A stretch of DNA of 64,000 nt from Chitinophaga sp. XS-30 (GCF_008086345.1 NZ_CP043006.1:1734032-1798031); one strand, 5' to 3'; positions 27,572-36,734 are shown, numbered from the stretch's first letter. Notes: generated from the sequence alone by a model not told the origin. Program-made: numbers and translations.

Positions 27572-28603
27572 TTATAGCATAGACGATTCCCGTGGGATCA
27601 GTTCTACTTCAAAAACATAGTTTTTGGGTACTTTGATCTTTTCATCGTGGTTGATCAGCTGCACCAGTGTTTCTACCGCTTTTTCGCCCATCCTGTAACC
27701 AGATTGCTCAATGGTGGTAAGGGAAGGGGAGATGATGCGGGAAGAAAGGTCATTTGAGTAACCGACAACTTTCACCTGTTCCGGAACTTTTATGCCTTTG
27801 CGCCTGGCTTCCTGGATGAAAGCAACGGCGGAAGTATCGTTGGCGGAGAACATGCCGTCCGGGATATTGTCGCCGGAGAAGATATTTCGGGCGGCTTCCG
27901 TAGCAGCGTCCAGTGTCAGGTTATGTATGTGTATCAGTGATTCATCGAATGGTATCTTGTATTTGGCCAGCGCGGCTTTGTATCCTGCAAGGCGCTGCTG
28001 GTAAAGGTTGCAGGTCAGCACACCGGAAAAATGTGCGATCCTTTTGCAGCCCTGGCGGATCAGGTGTTCGGTAGCCAGGAATCCCCCTTTGAAATCATCG
28101 CCTGTGATGGTATATCCGGGAAAATCCAGCGGTACGCGGTCGTAGAATACCAGCGGGATATTGTTTTTGATGAAAGGGGAAAAGTGATCGAAGTTGGTGG
28201 TGAACATGGAAGCAACCGCCAGCAGCCCGTCCACACGCAGGGAAAAGAAGGTGTGCACCAGTTCTTTTTCCATCGCCACCGTTTCATCCGATTGCCCGAT
28301 CACGATGCTGAAACCGTATTTATGGGCCTCATGCTGGATGCCGCTGATGGCGGTACTTTGAAAGTACATGCTGGTACGGGGAACGATCAGCCCGATGATA
28401 TTGGAGCGTTTCTTCCGGAGGCTGGAGGCGATCCAGTTGGGCACATAGCCCATTTCGGTGGCCATCTGCTGCACTTTCTCCCTTGTTTCCTCGTTGATCA
28501 GCGGATTGTTTTGCAAAGCCCTTGATACCGTGGAAGCGCTCAGGCCCAGTGCCTGCGCAATGTCGTATATGGTTATCTTGTTCGTGTTGTGGCGTTCTTT
28601 CAC
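27572..28603 (-). CDS. LacI-family transcriptional regulator
   Basis: 343-aa regulator. The N-terminal helix-turn-helix and hinge (about residues 8-60) read ITIYDIAQALGLSASTVSRA, followed by NPLINEETREKV and the hinge PNWIASSLRKKRSN. A periplasmic-binding-protein-like sensor domain (about 65-340) follows. It most likely senses a sugar and controls itself plus the two downstream lipoprotein genes. The nearby glycosidase genes are also plausible targets. No operator palindrome was identified with confidence. Confidence 0.92.
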   Translation of the reverse strand: MKERHNTNKITIYDIAQALGLSASTVSRALQNNPLINEETREKVQQMATEMGYVPNWIASSLRKKRSNIIGLIVPRTSMYFQSTAISGIQHEAHKYGFSIVIGQSDETVAMEKELVHTFFSLRVDGLLAVASMFTTNFDHFSPFIKNNIPLVFYDRVPLDFPGYTITGDDFKGGFLATEHLIRQGCKRIAHFSGVLTCNLYQQRLAGYKAALAKYKIPFDESLIHIHNLTLDAATEAARNIFSGDNIPDGMFSANDTSAVAFIQEARRKGIKVPEQVKVVGYSNDLSSRIISPSLTTIEQSGYRMGEKAVETLVQLINHDEKIKVPKNYVFEVELIPRESSML

Positions 28604-28655
28604 TTTTGAGGCCTGTGGATTAGAAGGCGATATTAAGGAATTTTATTGATAGGTG

Positions 28656-28844
28656 TATTTTTGCGCCCGATGAAACACCAGATCAAAAGAACTTGCGGGA
28701 CCGCCAGGCAGGTGATATACCGGGAAACGCCGGTAAAACACTACACTGCGCAGATACGCTGCAGCCGCTAAGGATATCTTTGCCCTGTACTTTTATTAGT
28801 ATAGGGATAAATAACGGACCGCTTACTCATAGGCGGTCTTTTTT
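28656..28844 (+). ncRNA. Candidate small transcript (33-codon ORF or sRNA) with own promoter and terminator
   Basis: Between the divergent LacI gene and the convergent metalloprotease gene lies a compact plus-strand unit. It has a perfect -7 box TATTTTTG (28656-28663), an ATG 7 bases later (28670) opening a 33-codon frame to TAA at 28769, a second perfect box TATCTTTG (28775-28782), and an intrinsic terminator (GACCGC and GCGGTC arms, six T, 28817-28844). Just before the terminator is a further hairpin (CCCTGTAC and GTATAGGG, 28783-28806). The peptide, beginning MKHQIKRTCGTARQVIYRET, has no family I know. It may be a leaderless small protein or an RNA of 55-175 nt. Confidence 0.35.
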
Positions 28845-28923
28845 ATGCCTGTGATAACCCCGAAACGGAGCAGGGCCGCCTTCCGGTAAGAAGACGGCCC
28901 TGCCATTGCAATATTGTTAATGA

Positions 28924-31491
28924 CTATTTGGGATCGAGGATGTTATTGATACGTTCTACGAGATCCTGCAGGTGATAGCGGCTCATGCTGTCTCCTGTGC
29001 CTGCTGCTGCGGAGCGGGCTTCGCTGCGCAGGGTGATCAGCTGCGCGCGCGCAATGCTGGAGGCATCCGATTTGGTCGGATTAGGGTACATGGAAGCGTA
29101 GGCGGCAGGCAGGCCCTGCGGCACCACCGGCGCTTTCAGGAGGCCGGACAGGGAGTTCACATACGCCTTTTGCAGGTTGCGTCTGTAGATATCGATCTTC
29201 CGGTTGCTGTACAGCTCGGAAAAAATGCCTCTGCGCATATCGTTCAGGTACGCTACGGCGCTGTAGGCATTCTTGTCGGCAGCCTCCGCGTTGATCAGTT
29301 TGTTGATGGTGCCTGCGCCCAGCAATCTGCCGAGCACCGCTTCCTGGCGGGCCAGGATCAATGTGGGGCCTTCACCCTTGATGCGGCTCAGGATATCATT
29401 GTCCAGCAGCCAGGACGGCGTAGTGAACAGTTCTTTCTGCAGGAACTGCACCGCTTCTTTCTGGGTAGCTTTCGGCGTGATCTCGTATATGGCGCCCGCC
29501 TGTTCTACAGTCTTGGGCGTTTCATAAACGCCGCCGATGTTTTTGGCAACATGGCCCATGTAACGGAAGTACTGGCCGAGCACTTCGTTATACAGTTCAG
29601 CGAGGTTGGAATAACCTTCGTTCTCTTCGCGGGTCCAGGCCATGAGGTTGGGCACGATGCGCTGCAGGTTTTTCAGGCCGTAGGCGCTGGCTTTCATGGC
29701 ATTGTCGCCCAGGTCTTCGCTCTGGGAGCGCGGGTCGTCAGGATTTGATTCCGTACCGAACCAGTATTTCTTGTCCTGCAGGCGGTTCATGGTCCATTTG
29801 TTGAGGGTGCTTCTTTCCGCATCCGCGTCCGCACCGGGGATGAATTTGTAGCCCCATTCGATCGCCCATTTGTCGTAATAGTTGATACGGGGATAGAGGT
29901 CTGCGCCGGTAATGCCGTCGCCCGGCTGGGCAACGTAGTTGAAACGGGCGTAGTCCATGATAGAGGCTGCGTGGCCGTGGGCTTTCACCCAGTCCTTGTC
30001 GCGCAGTTTTTCCACCGGGTAAGTTGAGCTGGAGCCGAAGTTATGGCGGAGGCCCAGGGTGTGGCCTACTTCATGGGAAGATACGAAGCGGATCAGTTCG
30101 CCCATCAGCTCGTCATCGAACTGCATTTTGCGGGCGCGCTCATCGTTCGGGGAAGCCTGGATAAAGTACCAGTTGCGGAGCAGGCGCATCACGTTGTGAT
30201 ACCAGTTGATGTGGCTTTCCAGGATCTCGCCGGAGCGGGGATCGTGTACGTGGGGGCCGCTGGCGTTCGGTACTTCGGAAGGTTTGTAAACGATGGCGGA
30301 ATAGCGGGCATCCTCCAGGCTCCAGGTGGAATCTTCCTCACGGGTGGGGGCCATTTTGGCGAAGATGGCATTTTTGAAGCCAGCCTGTTCAAAGGCGCCC
30401 TGCCAGTCGTTCACACCCTGAATAAGGTATTTGCGCCATTTTGCAGGCGTAGCCGGGTCGATATAGAAGATGATCGGTTTCTTTGGTTCTACCAGTTCTC
30501 CCCTGCGGAATTTCTCGAGGTCTTCCGGTTTGGGTTCCAGGCGCCAGCGGGTGATCATGATCAGTTTTTTAACACCCTGTGGGTCCGCATCGAAATCGGT
30601 GAGGCCGGTGGCGAAGTAGCCAACGCGGGGATCGAAGTAACGCGGCTGCATGGGCACTTCCGGCAGCATAACCAGGGAGCTGTTCAACTCCAGGGTGGCA
30701 AAACCGCCGCCAACCGGAGGCATGCCGGGGCCGGGGGAGTTTCCGCTGCGGGTATAGGTCTTGACGGTCTTGATCTCCATATTCCCGGGGTAAGAGCGCA
30801 CGTCCTCGATGTAGGACTTGTCACCCTGCGGAGCGCCGAGTTTCAGCTGGCTTTTGAGCCTGCCGTCGAAGAAGAGGACATCGTTATCCCCGTTGATGTA
30901 ATCGGTCATATCCACTACGGTGCCGCTGCTGTCTTTCGAGACCGCTTTGATGTCAAAGGCCGCTACGATAGGCTGGATGTTGGAGTTCATCACGGAGATG
31001 TACATCGGCTGGGTAGAGTCTTTGGACCTTTCGGCGAAAGAGATGTTCTTGAGGAAGATGCGGTCGTTCGGGCCTTTTTCGAACCGGATCACGTTTTCAT
31101 TGATCTGGTCGCCTCCAAAGCCCAGCATGCCCACCCGTACGCCGGCGGGAGCTTTGGACATACGGCTCACGACGAGTATGTCGCGTCCCAGCAGTTTGTC
31201 AGGGATCTCCACGAAGATCCTGTCGTCCTGTTTGTAGATGTTGAACATGCCGCTGTCGGCTTTTGCCCTGGGGGTGATCACCTCGGTGAATTTCTTTGGA
31301 GCGGCTTTTTTCGGGCCTCCTCCCATCATCGGGGGGCGGGCGGTGGAATCCTTGCCGGGTGCTGTGGCGGCAGGTACAGGTTTGTTATCCTTTTTCTTTT
31401 TTCGCTGGGCGTCCGCCGGATGGGTGGTGAGCAGGCAGGCTGCGCACACCATGCCGGCCAAAGCCGTTACAAATTTGCTCTGTAAATGCAT
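28924..31491 (-). CDS. Zinc-dependent metalloprotease (DUF5117/DUF4953 type)
   Basis: 855-aa secreted protein. The signal peptide is residues 1-28. A basic and proline-rich stretch (30-66) precedes the DUF5118/DUF5117-like N-domains. The metzincin-like zinc motif HEVGHTLGLRH is at about 473-483, and a DUF4953-type C-domain follows. Proteins of this architecture are common in Bacteroidota as multi-kb single genes, with substrate unknown. A TTTATTTG box (7 of 8) lies upstream on the minus strand at 31534-31541. The long plus-strand frame opposite it is a shadow. Confidence 0.9.
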   Translation of the reverse strand: MHLQSKFVTALAGMVCAACLLTTHPADAQRKKKKDNKPVPAATAPGKDSTARPPMMGGGPKKAAPKKFTEVITPRAKADSGMFNIYKQDDRIFVEIPDKLLGRDILVVSRMSKAPAGVRVGMLGFGGDQINENVIRFEKGPNDRIFLKNISFAERSKDSTQPMYISVMNSNIQPIVAAFDIKAVSKDSSGTVVDMTDYINGDNDVLFFDGRLKSQLKLGAPQGDKSYIEDVRSYPGNMEIKTVKTYTRSGNSPGPGMPPVGGGFATLELNSSLVMLPEVPMQPRYFDPRVGYFATGLTDFDADPQGVKKLIMITRWRLEPKPEDLEKFRRGELVEPKKPIIFYIDPATPAKWRKYLIQGVNDWQGAFEQAGFKNAIFAKMAPTREEDSTWSLEDARYSAIVYKPSEVPNASGPHVHDPRSGEILESHINWYHNVMRLLRNWYFIQASPNDERARKMQFDDELMGELIRFVSSHEVGHTLGLRHNFGSSSTYPVEKLRDKDWVKAHGHAASIMDYARFNYVAQPGDGITGADLYPRINYYDKWAIEWGYKFIPGADADAERSTLNKWTMNRLQDKKYWFGTESNPDDPRSQSEDLGDNAMKASAYGLKNLQRIVPNLMAWTREENEGYSNLAELYNEVLGQYFRYMGHVAKNIGGVYETPKTVEQAGAIYEITPKATQKEAVQFLQKELFTTPSWLLDNDILSRIKGEGPTLILARQEAVLGRLLGAGTINKLINAEAADKNAYSAVAYLNDMRRGIFSELYSNRKIDIYRRNLQKAYVNSLSGLLKAPVVPQGLPAAYASMYPNPTKSDASSIARAQLITLRSEARSAAAGTGDSMSRYHLQDLVERINNILDPK

Positions 31492-31541
31492 GTATTGTTG
31501 GTTTAATTGATTTTAAGCGACTTAGTTGAGGCGCAAATAAA

Positions 31542-31922
31542 GGGATAAGAATTTATATATATTGTTAAAATCCATAAAAGCGTTAAAAGGCGGTAGGAGC
31601 GGAAATAAAAAGGGGTTTCCACCCGGAAGGTGTGGCAACATCAGTTGCATCGGCAACATTCCGGATGCGCGATGGTCAGAAACAGGGAGGTAAAATATGG
31701 ATTTAAAATTTCTGTTGGAACAGTTTAAAATTTTCTTAAATTGTGCGTCCAACTTTGAAAAAAATCAATCGATTCCGTATTATAGCGGAATGTTTGGGAG
31801 AGGACAGTGAAATCAATATTAATTTTTTTGCTTATTTAAGTGTTTGCTCAATAAATGTGGAAAGGAGGAAAAGCCCTGCCAGTGGGCGTTTCGTGCTGAG
31901 GGTTAAATTTTTTGAGTGGCAC
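31542..31922. other. Intergenic region between the metalloprotease and exbB genes
   Basis: About 380 bases of AT-rich sequence. Apart from a short hairpin (ATTCCG and CGGAAT, about 31771-31791) I see nothing to annotate. A 63-codon frame at 31743-31934 lacks protein-like composition. Confidence 0.5.
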
Positions 31923-31952
31923 TTGTTTTTTTGAGGAAGGCTTATAACTTTG
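31923..31952 (+). promoter_or_regulatory. Promoter of the exbB-exbD-exbD-tonB operon
   Basis: TTG at 31923-31925, a 19-base spacer and TAACTTTG at 31945-31952, a perfect Bacteroidota -33/-7 promoter. The exbB ATG is at 32064, leaving a leader of about 100 bases. Confidence 0.65.
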
Positions 31953-32063
31953 CGAATCACTGATTATTAGTCTATTATTGAGGGTGTAAGGAAACAAAAT
32001 CGATCTAAATCTTAATTACTAACAAACAAACAGTTTAATTTTTAACACTAAAATTCAATCAAC

Positions 32064-32918
32064 ATGGCTGAGACTAAAACAACTGTGACTGCAGCTGCTG
32101 CCAAAACCTCTTCTCATCAAGCGAAAAAGTCGTCCAACTTGTTTGCTTTGCTGGCTGTGCCCATTTGCATTGCCATTGCGTATGTGTTTTTCTTTCTTGT
32201 TTTAGGTAATCCGGACAACTTCATGGGCGGTAACGTTGAGAATCACCCTGTTGAGGAAGGTATCGGCAAATGGTTTGGTACAGTTTACAAAGGCGGTCTC
32301 ATCGTACCGATACTGATCTCCATCCTGCTGATCTGTATCACTTTCGTGATCGAGCGTTTCCTGTATCTGTCCAAAGCAAAAGGTAAATTCAGCGGTGCTG
32401 AACTGGTAAGAAAGGTGCAGTATCACCTGGCCAACAAAAATGTTGATGCAGCCCTGGCAGAATGCGACAAGCAGAAGGGTTCTGTAGGTAATGTGATCAA
32501 GGCTGGTCTGAGAAAGTACAAAGAAATGATTTCCAATAATGAGCTGGATACTGATCAGAAGATCCTGACCATTAAGAACGAGATCGAGGAAACAACCGCA
32601 CTGGAACTGCCGATGATGGAAAAGAACCTGGTGTTCCTGTCCACAATCGCTTCCGTAGCAACCCTGGTAGGTCTGTTCGGTACGGTACTGGGTATGATCA
32701 AGGCGTTCGCGGCGATGTCCAGCGGTGGTGCACCCGATTCTGCACAGCTGGCACTTGGTATCTCCGAGGCGTTGATCAACACCGCCCTGGGTATCGGTAC
32801 TTCCGCTATCGCGATCATCATGTATAACTACTTCACTACCAACATCGACAGCATCACTTACGCGATCGATGAATCTGGTTTCACGCTGACTCAGAGCTTT
32901 GCTGCAAATCACAAATAA
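32064..32918 (+). CDS. exbB: MotA/TolQ/ExbB-family proton channel
   Basis: 284-aa inner-membrane protein. Three helices are visible (about 28-50, 80-100 and 197-220, with a further one near 250). The C-terminal ExbB block reads IASVATLVGLFGTVLGMIKAFA. It forms the proton-driven motor with ExbD that powers TonB. The following exbD, exbD and tonB genes are in the same direction with gaps of 46-71 bases, so this is one operon serving the many TBDTs in the genome. Confidence 0.93.
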   Translation: MAETKTTVTAAAAKTSSHQAKKSSNLFALLAVPICIAIAYVFFFLVLGNPDNFMGGNVENHPVEEGIGKWFGTVYKGGLIVPILISILLICITFVIERFLYLSKAKGKFSGAELVRKVQYHLANKNVDAALAECDKQKGSVGNVIKAGLRKYKEMISNNELDTDQKILTIKNEIEETTALELPMMEKNLVFLSTIASVATLVGLFGTVLGMIKAFAAMSSGGAPDSAQLALGISEALINTALGIGTSAIAIIMYNYFTTNIDSITYAIDESGFTLTQSFAANHK

Positions 32919-32989
32919 TTTTCGTAAATTATATTGTGGAATTTCTGCAGAATTGAATCTAATTAAGTGAACCAATAAAAGGAGTAAAG

Positions 32990-33655
32990 ATGCCTAAAGT
33001 AAAAATGCCCAGGAAAAGCACGAACATCGACATGACTGCGATGTGTGACGTGGCGTTCCTGTTGCTGACTTTCTTCATGCTGGCAACCAAGTTCAAACCG
33101 GACGAGCCGGTGGCTGTGGTTACTCCGTCTTCTATCAACACGCAATTACTGCCAGATTCTGACGTAATTCTGCTGACAGTAGCGAGCGACGGCAGGGTGT
33201 TTTTCAGCATAGACGGTCAGGGAAAGAGAAAACAGCTGATTGAGGATCTGAACGAGCAGTACAAGTTGGGCCTTGATAATAAAGAGATCAACAACTTTGC
33301 GATAGGGTCCAGCGTTGGTGCTGAGCTCAAAAACCTGAAACAGTTGCTGAACATGAGCGCGGATGAACGGAAAGCCTCGAACATCGAAAAAGGTATTCCT
33401 GTTGATTCCGCGAACAACGAACTGGGAGTATGGATTGAGTATGCCCGTAACGTACAGGGCCAGATGGGGAGCCTTAACAAGCTGAAGTATTGTCTCCAGG
33501 CGGATAATGATACACCTTACCCGGTGATCAAAAACATCCTGGATACCTTCAAGGACAAGAAGATACAGAAGCTCAACCTGGTAACCAATCTGAAAGGGAA
33601 GCCTCCGGGTTCTGCTGCCGCGCTGTATGAGGCTGAGCAACAGGGAAAACATTGA
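32990..33655 (+). CDS. exbD: ExbD/TolR-family biopolymer transport protein (first copy)
   Basis: 221-aa protein with a short cytoplasmic N-terminus, one transmembrane helix (about residues 20-40: IDMTAMCDVAFLLLTFFMLA, where the first Asp is the conserved proton-carrying residue region) and a periplasmic domain. It is longer than classical ExbD, as is usual in Bacteroidota. It is paired with a second, different ExbD 52 bases downstream. Confidence 0.9.
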   Translation: MPKVKMPRKSTNIDMTAMCDVAFLLLTFFMLATKFKPDEPVAVVTPSSINTQLLPDSDVILLTVASDGRVFFSIDGQGKRKQLIEDLNEQYKLGLDNKEINNFAIGSSVGAELKNLKQLLNMSADERKASNIEKGIPVDSANNELGVWIEYARNVQGQMGSLNKLKYCLQADNDTPYPVIKNILDTFKDKKIQKLNLVTNLKGKPPGSAAALYEAEQQGKH

Positions 33656-33707
33656 CAAGAAGGCGCAGTATAATGCGAAGTTTCTAACAAACTAAAAAAA
33701 TGCTACC

Positions 33708-34295
33708 ATGGCTGAAATGGATACCAGCAGTAGTGGCGGTGGTAAAAAACACCAGGGGACGAAATCGAAAAAGCTTTCAACCCGTGTAGACATGACACCG
33801 ATGGTGGATCTGGGTTTTCTCCTGATCACCTTCTTCATGCTCACCACCACTATGTCGAAACCGAAGACGATGGACCTGATCATGCCCAAGGATACAGAGA
33901 AAGAGGAGGAGCAGAACAAAGTAAAAGAAAGTACTGCACTGACCATCCTGTTAGGGAAAAAGGACCAGGTTTACTATTACGAAGGATTGGCGCAAGACCC
34001 CAATGCTTCCAGCAACCCGGATTTCTTCAAGGCCTCCTCATTTGCCAACACCGGCGGCATCCGCGATATCATCATCAAAAAACGTGATGAGGTTGCACAG
34101 CTGCGCAACTTTAAGGGAGAACCTGAGGATGTGGTGGTGATCATCAAGGCAGATGATGGCGCCACTTACAAGAACTTCGTGGATTTATTGGATGAAATGG
34201 CAATCAACCGTATCCAGCGGTACGCAACCGTGGATATCAGCGACCAGGACAAGCAATGGATCAAATCTACCGAAGCCTCCAACGGCATTCAGTAG
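33708..34295 (+). CDS. exbD: ExbD/TolR-family biopolymer transport protein (second copy)
   Basis: 195-aa protein with the motif VDMTPMVDLGFLLITFFMLT (about residues 26-45), which holds the conserved aspartate in the single transmembrane helix, and a periplasmic C-domain. It differs strongly from the first ExbD outside the helix. Two non-identical ExbD proteins per operon are common in this phylum and may form heteromeric complexes. Confidence 0.9.
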   Translation: MAEMDTSSSGGGKKHQGTKSKKLSTRVDMTPMVDLGFLLITFFMLTTTMSKPKTMDLIMPKDTEKEEEQNKVKESTALTILLGKKDQVYYYEGLAQDPNASSNPDFFKASSFANTGGIRDIIIKKRDEVAQLRNFKGEPEDVVVIIKADDGATYKNFVDLLDEMAINRIQRYATVDISDQDKQWIKSTEASNGIQ

Positions 34296-34341
34296 TTATG
34301 GAAAAAACTAATTTTTTGCATCCATCAATAAACATTTAACA

Positions 34342-35178
34342 ATGGATTCAGCTAAGATTCTTAAGACCGACTTTCTTGATATCCTGTTCGAGGACAGGAA
34401 CAAGAACTATGGTGCTTATGAGCTTCGTAAGCACTACGACAAACGTGTGCGGAATTCCATCCTGATTACAGCTTCTATTGCGTTGTTGATCGTTGGCAGT
34501 TATCTCATTTATATGAATATCAAAGCCAATGATGTTGAAACCGTTAAAAAACCAATAGTTGAAGACATCAAGCTGGAAGACGTGAAGTTGCCGGACGATC
34601 CGAAGACTCCGCCTCCGCCACCGCCTCCCCCGGCGCCACCGCCGCCGGTGAAGCCCTCCGTGCAGTTCACGCCGCCGGTGATCAAAAAAGATGAAGAGGT
34701 AAAAGCCGAAGAGGAACCTCCGAAGATCGAAGAGATCAAAGAGAAAGCCGTATCTACCAAAACAGTAGAAGGTGATCCCAATGGTATCGATCCGGGCCTT
34801 ATCAGCGACAGTAAAGGTACCGGTGTGGTAGAAGCACCGCCTCCCCCGCCGAAAGAAGAGATCTTCACCTTTGTGGAGCAACCTCCGACCTTCCCGGGTG
34901 GTGATGCAGCCCTTGCCAAATACCTGAGCAACAATATCCGTTACCCGCATCTGGCAACAGAAAACGGTATTTCCGGTACAGTATTCGTATCCTTTGTGGT
35001 AGACTCTGAAGGTCAGATCAAAGATGTGAAAACAGTCGGCGCCAAAAAAGGTGGTGGTCTCGAAGACGAAGCCATGCGCGTGGTGAAGAAAATGCCGAAA
35101 TGGAAACCAGGCAAGCAGAACGGACGCCAGGTATCAGTGCAGTTCAACCTGCCGATCCGCTTTACCCTGCAAGAATAG
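34342..35178 (+). CDS. tonB: Energy transducer TonB
   Basis: 278-aa protein. The N-terminus (DILFEDRNKNYGAYELRKHY) is the Bacteroidota TonB type. A single transmembrane helix lies at about 36-54, followed by a proline-rich periplasmic spacer (PKTPPPPPPPPAPPPPVKP, about 88-106) and an acidic stretch. The TonB C-domain is at about 190-278 (FPGGDAALAKYLSNNIRYP, then VVKKMPKWKPGKQNGRQVSV). It couples ExbB/ExbD to outer-membrane receptors. Confidence 0.93.
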   Translation: MDSAKILKTDFLDILFEDRNKNYGAYELRKHYDKRVRNSILITASIALLIVGSYLIYMNIKANDVETVKKPIVEDIKLEDVKLPDDPKTPPPPPPPPAPPPPVKPSVQFTPPVIKKDEEVKAEEEPPKIEEIKEKAVSTKTVEGDPNGIDPGLISDSKGTGVVEAPPPPPKEEIFTFVEQPPTFPGGDAALAKYLSNNIRYPHLATENGISGTVFVSFVVDSEGQIKDVKTVGAKKGGGLEDEAMRVVKKMPKWKPGKQNGRQVSVQFNLPIRFTLQE

Positions 35179-35203
35179 TTAAAGTCTCAAGCTAACAGCA
35201 TAC

Positions 35204-35240
35204 AAAATTCCCCATCAGCCAGCTGATGGGGAATTTTATT
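35204..35240 (+). terminator. Strong intrinsic terminator of the exbB-tonB operon
   Basis: Perfect 16-bp inverted repeat (arms AAAATTCCCCATCAGC and its complement) with a 2-base centre, followed by ATT. It separates tonB from mnmE, whose -7-like box TAATTTCG (35241-35248) begins right after it. Confidence 0.9.
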
Positions 35241-35252
35241 TAATTTCGGCCC

Positions 35253-36620
35253 ATGATTGGAAAGTTAGGCGGCCAGGACGATACCATCGTAGCCATAGCC
35301 ACCGCCCCCGGCGTTGGCGCCATTGCCGTGATCCGGCTCAGCGGCAGGGAGGCGATAGCCATTACAGACAAGCTTTTTCCCGCGAAAGACCTGTCCGCGC
35401 AGCCGGGCTATACCCTGCACTTTGGTGCGCTGAGTTTGAACGGACAACTGATCGATGAAGTGGTGGTGAGCCTGTATCGCGCCCCGCGGTCTTACACCGG
35501 GGAGGAAGTGGTGGAGATCTCCTGTCACGGTTCCCCTTATATCCAGCAGCAGATCATCGACGCCTGTATTACTTGCGGCGCCCGCCTTGCGAGGCCCGGA
35601 GAGTTCACGCAACGCGCATTCCTTAACGGCAAGCTGGACCTTACCCAGGCCGAATCCGTAGCCGACCTGATCGCTTCCAATACCGCAGCATCGCATCAAA
35701 CTGCCCTGCAGCAGATGCGCGGCGGCTTTTCGCAGGAGCTCCAGGCCCTGCGGGAGCAACTGATCAAATTCTCCGCGCTGATAGAGCTGGAACTGGATTT
35801 CAGCCAGGAGGATGTGGAGTTTGCGGACCGTACCGCGCTTTATACGCTGGTCAATTCTTCCACCGCGGAAGTGGAACAGCTTATCCGTTCTTTCCGTATC
35901 GGCAATGTGATCAAGAATGGTGTGAACACCGCGATCATCGGTCGCCCTAATGCCGGCAAATCCACTTTGCTGAATACCCTGCTGAATGAGAACCGTGCCA
36001 TCGTCAGCGAAATAGCCGGTACTACGCGGGATACCATAGAAGAAGTATTGAATATCGGCGGCATCCTGTTCCGGTTGATAGACACCGCCGGTATCCGGGA
36101 AAGCACCGATGTGATCGAGAGCATCGGGGTACAGAAATCGCTCGAAAAGATGCGGGAAGCCGGTATCGTGATCTATCTTTTTGATGTATCCGAAATGTCT
36201 GCTGAAGAAGTGCAGGCACAGGCGGAAGCTTTTCAGGGATCTTATTTGCTGGTGGGCAACAAGGTGGATGTGATCGGGGAAGAAGCTGCGCGCGCGAAGT
36301 TCGGCAGCATTCCCGGGGTTATTTTTATTTCCGCGAAGGAGCATGTGGCGGACCTGAAGGAGAAGCTGATAGAGCAGATGACAGGAGGTTCCGTGAATAC
36401 GGAGAATACGATCATTACGAATGCGCGGCATTATGCGGCGTTACAGGAGGTGCTGACGGCGCTGCAGGATGTGAAGCGTGGGTTGGATGAGGGGTTGCCG
36501 GGGGATTTGCTGGCGCTGGATATCCGGCGGTGTTTGTTTTTTCTGGCGGATATTGCGGGGGAGGTGACGAATGAGGATCGGTTGGATTATATATTTTCGA
36601 AGTTTTGTATCGGGAAGTAG
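35253..36620 (+). CDS. mnmE: tRNA uridine-5-carboxymethylaminomethyl(34) synthesis GTPase MnmE
   Basis: 455-aa GTPase that with MnmG modifies the wobble uridine of several tRNAs. The N-terminal formyl-THF-binding domain starts DTIVAIATAPGVGAIAVIRL. The G domain carries GRPNAGKST (G1, about 230-238), the DTAG motif (DTAGIR) and NKVD. The C-terminus FCIGK holds the conserved CIGK cysteine. Codon use changes in the last 270 bases, where C-ending codons almost vanish. The box TAATTTCG (7 of 8) ends 4 bases before the ATG, so its transcript may be leaderless. Confidence 0.96.
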   Translation: MIGKLGGQDDTIVAIATAPGVGAIAVIRLSGREAIAITDKLFPAKDLSAQPGYTLHFGALSLNGQLIDEVVVSLYRAPRSYTGEEVVEISCHGSPYIQQQIIDACITCGARLARPGEFTQRAFLNGKLDLTQAESVADLIASNTAASHQTALQQMRGGFSQELQALREQLIKFSALIELELDFSQEDVEFADRTALYTLVNSSTAEVEQLIRSFRIGNVIKNGVNTAIIGRPNAGKSTLLNTLLNENRAIVSEIAGTTRDTIEEVLNIGGILFRLIDTAGIRESTDVIESIGVQKSLEKMREAGIVIYLFDVSEMSAEEVQAQAEAFQGSYLLVGNKVDVIGEEAARAKFGSIPGVIFISAKEHVADLKEKLIEQMTGGSVNTENTIITNARHYAALQEVLTALQDVKRGLDEGLPGDLLALDIRRCLFFLADIAGEVTNEDRLDYIFSKFCIGK

Positions 36621-36634
36621 GAGTCTTCCTTTTT
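36613..36634 (+). terminator. Intrinsic terminator overlapping the mnmE stop codon
   Basis: GGAAG and CTTCC arms, a 7-base loop that contains the TAG stop, then TTTTT. Confidence 0.6.
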
Positions 36635-36734
36635 AATCGCATCCGCTTTTCTTTATTCGCCTGATGTAATGCGTATCAGTCAGTATCCTGTTGATGAAAT
36701 GTCCGGCTTTCATAGACCTCCGGTATGTGGTAAC

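Noticed and set aside
30043..31485. 480-codon plus-strand open frame
   Set aside because: Antisense shadow of the metalloprotease gene, which has a signal peptide and a HExxH motif.
31743..31934. 63-codon plus-strand frame before exbB
   Set aside because: It overlaps the exbB promoter and looks like random AT-rich translation.
34600..34670. Run of proline codons as a possible repeat or regulatory element
   Set aside because: It is the normal proline-rich periplasmic spacer of TonB.
35265..36431. 388-codon minus-strand open frame
   Set aside because: Antisense shadow of mnmE.
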